NCBI GenBank assembly: GCA_038209365.1
Contig: JBBQXS010000009.1
Location: 49,027-113,026, forward strand
Origin: DASQHW01 sp038209365
GTDB taxonomy: Bacteria > Actinomycetota > Acidimicrobiia > IMCC26256 > PALSA-610
Reading direction: 5' to 3'
Length of the DNA: 64,000 bases
The notes below the pieces were generated by a model. It was not told the DNA's origin and did no database searches. It was given only the letters and a program-made list of their open reading frames with translations. Position numbers and translations under genes: made by a program. Below, one piece after another: positions 61,003 through 64,000 of this stretch. Numbering within the stretch: position 1 is the first letter of the stretch; the number at the start of each line of letters is the position of its first letter.

Positions 61003-62505
61003 GTGCACTACTCCGCGGCCGGGCTCGTGCCATCCGGGGTCGGGATGCTTGCGGTCGAGCATGCGGATGCCGTGCCGTGGCTGGTCCTCGCGGCGGGGGT
61101 CCTCGCCGCCTGGGGAGTGCTGTTCGCCGTACTCGCGAGCGCAACGAGGCCGCGCCTGCCTGATCCGGGGCCCGAGACGATGGAGCTCGGGCCGGAGCCG
61201 CCCGCCATCACGAACTTCCTGGTCAATCGGTGCAAGATCACGACCTCGGCCCTGTCGGCGACACTCGTCGATCTTGCGGCGCGCCGCTACCTCACGTTGG
61301 ACCAGATCGGCGACGGCCAGAACCTCGTGCGGTTGCGCGGCGAGGGAGACGGCACGACGAACGCATGCGACAAGAAAGTGCTCGAGCTCGTACAGGGACG
61401 CGCGAAGAACCGGAGCGTGCCCGCGAACGAGCTGTCGTTGGGATACGGCAAGAACGCCGAACAGTGGTGGAAGAAATTCCAGGGCGACGTCGTCGCCCAC
61501 GCACGTGACCTCGGGCTCGCGCGCCGGCGCTTCACTCCCGCACAGGCGGTATTGCTCGCCGCCACGCTTGCGGTGCCGTTCGCGATCGCCGGCGTCGGCT
61601 TCGAGTTGTACGGCACGGCCGAACGAGCGGCGGGCAAGAAGTTTGACGCCGGTAGCGGGTTCGCGGTCGCGGCGGCGATATGGCTCGTCGCGCTGTCGAT
61701 CGGCGGTGCCAAGCTGCGCGCCTGGCGGGAGACGCCCGCCGGTTCGGCCGCGGCCGCGCGCTGGCTCGGGGTGCGCAACTTTCTTCGCCACGACGAGTCC
61801 TTCCAAGATGCGCCGCCCGCGGGCGTTGCCATCTGGGATCGTCTCCTCGCGTACGGCGTCGCGCTCGGGGTCGCGCACGGCACCGACGCCGCGTTGCCGA
61901 TCGGCCCGACCCGCGACGACGAAGGCTGGAGCCCGTACCGCGGCCTGTGGCGCCAGGTGCGTATCAAGTACCCGCACCGGTTCGGATATGGCGAGTCGCC
62001 CGGCCGCGCCGCGCTCTTCTCGGCACTCGTGCTCACGGGTGCACTCGCCCTCGGTGTCGTGGCCGCACGCGAGCTCGTCCCGCCGCTCATCGACATCGCG
62101 GGAGATGTCGGTGACGAGCGCGGCGGCAACGGGCGCTGGCTGATCATCCCGATCGCCGCGCTGCTCTCCGTGCCGCTCGTGTTCGTCCTCGTACACGTCG
62201 TACGGCGGGTCGTGATGATGAGGCGCGCGCTGCCCGACCTCCGACAGACGGAGACGTTCGAAGGGTACGTCGTACGCGTCCCCTGGCACTACGAGCAGAA
62301 CGGCGACGATCGCGTCTGGGAGCCGTCGGGGTACACCGCGGTGGACGATGGCAAGGGCGACGAAATTCGTGCGTTGCGCTACTACGCCGCCGACGTGCAC
62401 GAGGGGCAAGTCGTACGTGTGACGATGACGCCGCGGATGCGGCACGTGATTCGCGTCGAAGGAGTGCCCGACGGCGCCGTATCACGAACCGACGGCCGGC
62501 GATAG
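61003..62505 (+). CDS. DUF2207-like membrane protein
   Basis: The 500-residue protein has a membrane span near the start (about 25-46), a soluble domain (ITNFLVNRCKITTSALSATLVDLAARRYLTLDQIGD, a winged-helix-like segment typical of the cytoplasmic part of DUF2207 proteins), two spans (about 180-215), another cytoplasmic part with PAGSAAAARWLGVRNFLRHDESFQDAPP and WDRLLAYGVALGVA, which are DUF2207 signatures, and two more spans (about 340-400) before a C-terminal beta domain. It lacks the secreted N-terminal part of full DUF2207. GTG 61003. Function unknown. Confidence 0.78.
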   Translation: MHYSAAGLVPSGVGMLAVEHADAVPWLVLAAGVLAAWGVLFAVLASATRPRLPDPGPETMELGPEPPAITNFLVNRCKITTSALSATLVDLAARRYLTLDQIGDGQNLVRLRGEGDGTTNACDKKVLELVQGRAKNRSVPANELSLGYGKNAEQWWKKFQGDVVAHARDLGLARRRFTPAQAVLLAATLAVPFAIAGVGFELYGTAERAAGKKFDAGSGFAVAAAIWLVALSIGGAKLRAWRETPAGSAAAARWLGVRNFLRHDESFQDAPPAGVAIWDRLLAYGVALGVAHGTDAALPIGPTRDDEGWSPYRGLWRQVRIKYPHRFGYGESPGRAALFSALVLTGALALGVVAARELVPPLIDIAGDVGDERGGNGRWLIIPIAALLSVPLVFVLVHVVRRVVMMRRALPDLRQTETFEGYVVRVPWHYEQNGDDRVWEPSGYTAVDDGKGDEIRALRYYAADVHEGQVVRVTMTPRMRHVIRVEGVPDGAVSRTDGRR

Positions 62506-62578
62506 GAGTTCTGTCAGCAGACCGTAAGACGGCTCGCGGAACCGACGCGCGTCGTCCGCGCGTGGGACACTGCGCGGT

Positions 62579-63064
62579 GTGGAGGAGTTGCTCTTGCTCG
62601 CCCGCGGGCTTCCGCGCCGCTCGGTGGAACAGGGCGAAGTGCTGCTCGTCGACGGCGACGCGGTACGTGCGCTGTATGTCCTCCTCGAAGGCGCACTTCG
62701 GATCGAGAAGGATGGGATGCCGATCGCGACCGTGAGCGAGCCCGGCGCGTGCGTCGGTGAGATGTCGTTGCTGCTCGGCGTCGCGGCAACCGCCGACGTC
62801 GTTGCGAGCGAACGATCCGTGCTGGCGGTCATCGAGAACGCGCCGGCGATGCTCGAAGACGAGCCGCGGCTCCCGCTCGCCCTCGCGCGTCTGCTGGCGG
62901 CGCGCCTCCACGTCATGACGACGTACCTCGCCGACATCAAGCAGCAGTACGCCGATCACGAAGGCGGCCTCGGAATGGTCGACGTCGTGCTCGGCAGCCT
63001 GATGCGGGGTTCGGGTGCACGCAGCGAGCTCGGCTCCGAACGGGATCCGGACCCGGAGTACTAG
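62579..63064 (+). CDS. Single-domain cyclic-nucleotide-binding protein
   Basis: The 161-residue protein is one cNMP-binding beta-roll (SVEQGEVLLVDGDAVRALYVLLEGALRIEKDG, then PGACVGEMSLLLGVAATADVVASERSVLAVIE) with a short helical tail. The Arg expected in the phosphate-binding cassette is replaced (GEMSLLLGVAATA), so nucleotide binding may be weak or different. There is no DNA-binding or kinase domain. GTG 62579 follows the DUF2207-like gene by 73 bp; the stop overlaps the convergent phosphoesterase by 4 nt. Confidence 0.82.
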   Translation: MEELLLLARGLPRRSVEQGEVLLVDGDAVRALYVLLEGALRIEKDGMPIATVSEPGACVGEMSLLLGVAATADVVASERSVLAVIENAPAMLEDEPRLPLALARLLAARLHVMTTYLADIKQQYADHEGGLGMVDVVLGSLMRGSGARSELGSERDPDPEY

Positions 63065-63789
63065 CCCGCGGCGAAGGATCTCTCCTCCACGCCGTCGACC
63101 GAGCGCCACGACACGAGTCCCACGTCGGTGTCGAGGTCGATGAATGCGGGCACCGGACCCCGTTGCCGCCCCGCGTTCAAGACCAACGTCGAGCCGATCC
63201 GATCGATCCAGCCGCCGTCCGATTCGAAGGGTGACTGGTGGACGTGCCCGCACAGCACGATGCCCGGCCGGTGGCGCTCGATCCACGCGACGAGCTCTTC
63301 GTCGCCATAGTGCCGTTTGCCGGTCCAGCTCGTCGGCGACCCGTCAGGGGGCGCGTGGTACACCCAGATCCACAATCGATCGTCCACCAACGTCGCGTCT
63401 TCCGCGAGCTGACGGTCGACCGCCTCGCAGGTGCGCGGCCCGTCCCACCACGGACACACCGACACGACCACGCGTTCGGTCACGAGACGCGTCCCGTCGA
63501 CGAAGACACCGGCCTCGCGCGCCGCGGCCAACCACGACGCCGCACGCTCGTCATGCTCGTTGCGCGCGTTGAGATCGTGGTTGCCCGAGCTCGCGATGAC
63601 GGTGGTCTTCGCCGCCATGCGCGAGAGGTACTCGAGCACGACCGCGATCTGCGCGTCGGGCTCGACGATCGACGCGATGTCGAGATGGTCGCCGGCCAGG
63701 ACGACGACCTCGTAGTCACCCGCAACCGACGCCACCCAGTCGAGCTGCCGCAGTGTGTAGTGCAGATCGGACACCAGCAGGATCCGCAT
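63061..63789 (-). CDS. Calcineurin-like metallophosphoesterase
   Basis: The 242-residue enzyme keeps all metal ligands: DLH (VSDLHYTL, about 7-12), GDH in VLAGDHLD, GNHD in SSGNHDLNA, the histidine in WVYHAPP and GHVH (VLCGHVHQSPF). It should hydrolyse phosphomono- or diesters with two metal ions; cyclic nucleotides or nucleotide-containing lipids are common substrates in this family. ATG 63789 is used; a longer frame to 63846 has no ribosome-binding site. It is convergent with the cyclic-nucleotide-binding gene and upstream of tRNA-Ala. Confidence 0.92.
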   Translation of the reverse strand: MRILLVSDLHYTLRQLDWVASVAGDYEVVVLAGDHLDIASIVEPDAQIAVVLEYLSRMAAKTTVIASSGNHDLNARNEHDERAASWLAAAREAGVFVDGTRLVTERVVVSVCPWWDGPRTCEAVDRQLAEDATLVDDRLWIWVYHAPPDGSPTSWTGKRHYGDEELVAWIERHRPGIVLCGHVHQSPFESDGGWIDRIGSTLVLNAGRQRGPVPAFIDLDTDVGLVSWRSVDGVEERSFAAG

Positions 63790-63837
63790 GTGCGGCGATT
63801 CTACGTCGACGTCGGCGAATCGGCGCCCGTGGGCCGC

Positions 63838-63843
63838 TACGAT
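63838..63843 (+). promoter_or_regulatory. -10 element of tRNA-Ala
   Basis: TACGAT fits TANNNT and ends 11 bp before the tRNA. It lies in the short spacer after the divergent phosphoesterase start; no -35 is obvious. Confidence 0.4.
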
Positions 63844-63854
63844 CATTGGCTCTC

Positions 63855-63928
63855 GGGGACGTAGCTCAGCTGGCTAGAGCACCTGCTTTGCAAGCAGGGG
63901 GTCGTGGGTTCGAGTCCCATCGTCTCCA
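63855..63928 (+). tRNA. alaT: tRNA-Ala (anticodon TGC)
   Basis: The 74-nt cloverleaf has acceptor arms GGGGACG and CGTCTCC (one G-U pair), D arm GCTC...GAGC, anticodon stem CCTGC/GCAGG with loop TTTGCAA (TGC) and T arm GTGGG-TTCGAGT-CCCAT. No CCA is encoded. In mycobacteria this gene immediately follows tRNA-Ile; here it marks the far edge of an accessory region. Confidence 0.98.
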
Positions 63929-63938
63929 CCGCGAAAGT

Positions 63939-63966
63939 CCAGGTCAGGGGTCTAATACCCGCCTGG
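63939..63966 (+). terminator. Possible hairpin after tRNA-Ala
   Basis: CCAGG and CCTGG arms with an inner GGGT/ACCC pairing and a CTAAT loop can form an interrupted stem 10 bp after the tRNA. No U-run follows. The remaining bases to the window end contain nothing I can assign. Confidence 0.35.
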
Positions 63967-64000
63967 CCCCAGGATCAATTCACCGCCGTGACCTCTACGT

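Noticed and set aside
45764..63928. Integrative element using a tRNA gene as attachment site
   Set aside because: I found no duplicated tRNA 3' end, integrase, relaxase or transposase between the two tRNAs.

Overview
The window is a 64 kb replication-origin region from a high-GC Gram-positive bacterium, almost certainly an actinobacterium (Actinomycetota). The main evidence is gene order. The runs rpmH-rnpA-yidD-yidC-jag-rsmG-parA-parB, dnaA-dnaN-recF-DUF721-gyrB-gyrA-DUF3566-tRNA-Ile, DUF6049-murJ-sigma-anti-sigma-trxB-trxA-cwlM and padR-ino1 next to DUF5318 match the mycobacterial/streptomycete origin. A NucS mismatch endonuclease, GTG-rich starts and many 4-nt start/stop overlaps fit too. 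Several details are not mycobacterial: MurJ has no C-terminal pseudokinase, the rpsF-ssb-rpsR-rplI-dnaB block lies on the left arm, and tRNA-Ile and tRNA-Ala are about 18 kb apart. An uncultured Acidimicrobiia-type lineage is plausible, but this is inference.

Left part (1-16.8 kb): a truncated GT2 glycosyltransferase, an acetyltransferase, an SCO6745-like protein, an amidase, a stress-type membrane protein, a zinc alcohol dehydrogenase, nucS and purU. Then comes the leftward replisome/ribosome operon rpsF-ssb-rpsR-rplI-dnaB. DnaB carries a 214-residue mini-intein, and its upstream spacer holds a cluster of DnaA boxes. panB-DUF192, an AAC(3)-like acetyltransferase, DUF5318 and an autoregulated-looking padR-ino1 pair follow.

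Middle (16.8-32.6 kb): a methyltransferase, the CCA-adding enzyme, a solitary PilT, an HDAC-like deacetylase divergent from a GNAT protein, then the envelope/redox run DUF6049-murJ-degV-sigma-anti-sigma-trxB-trxA-cwlM-like. The CwlM-like protein has lost the visible zinc ligands of the amidase fold. parAB runs the other way, with a parS site and half-site repeats upstream.

Origin (32.8-45.8 kb): transcription diverges from dnaA. The dnaA-dnaN spacer has DnaA boxes, a short GC-rich spacer and three DnaA-trios, so it looks like the unwinding site. dnaN, recF, DUF721, gyrB, gyrA, DUF3566 and tRNA-Ile(GAT) follow rightwards.

Right part (45.8-63.9 kb): accessory genes between tRNA-Ile and tRNA-Ala(TGC), which are usually adjacent. 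They include secreted proteins, a 1282-residue TIR-transmembrane-coiled-coil-beta-propeller protein next to a Crp/Fnr regulator, a lipoprotein pair, a two-component system, a fusion of a degenerate metallophosphoesterase with an MprF-type lipid aminoacyltransferase, a hemerythrin protein with a histone-like tail, a DUF2207-like membrane protein, a lone cyclic-nucleotide-binding domain and an intact metallophosphoesterase. No integrase, transposase, CRISPR array or rRNA gene was seen anywhere in the window.
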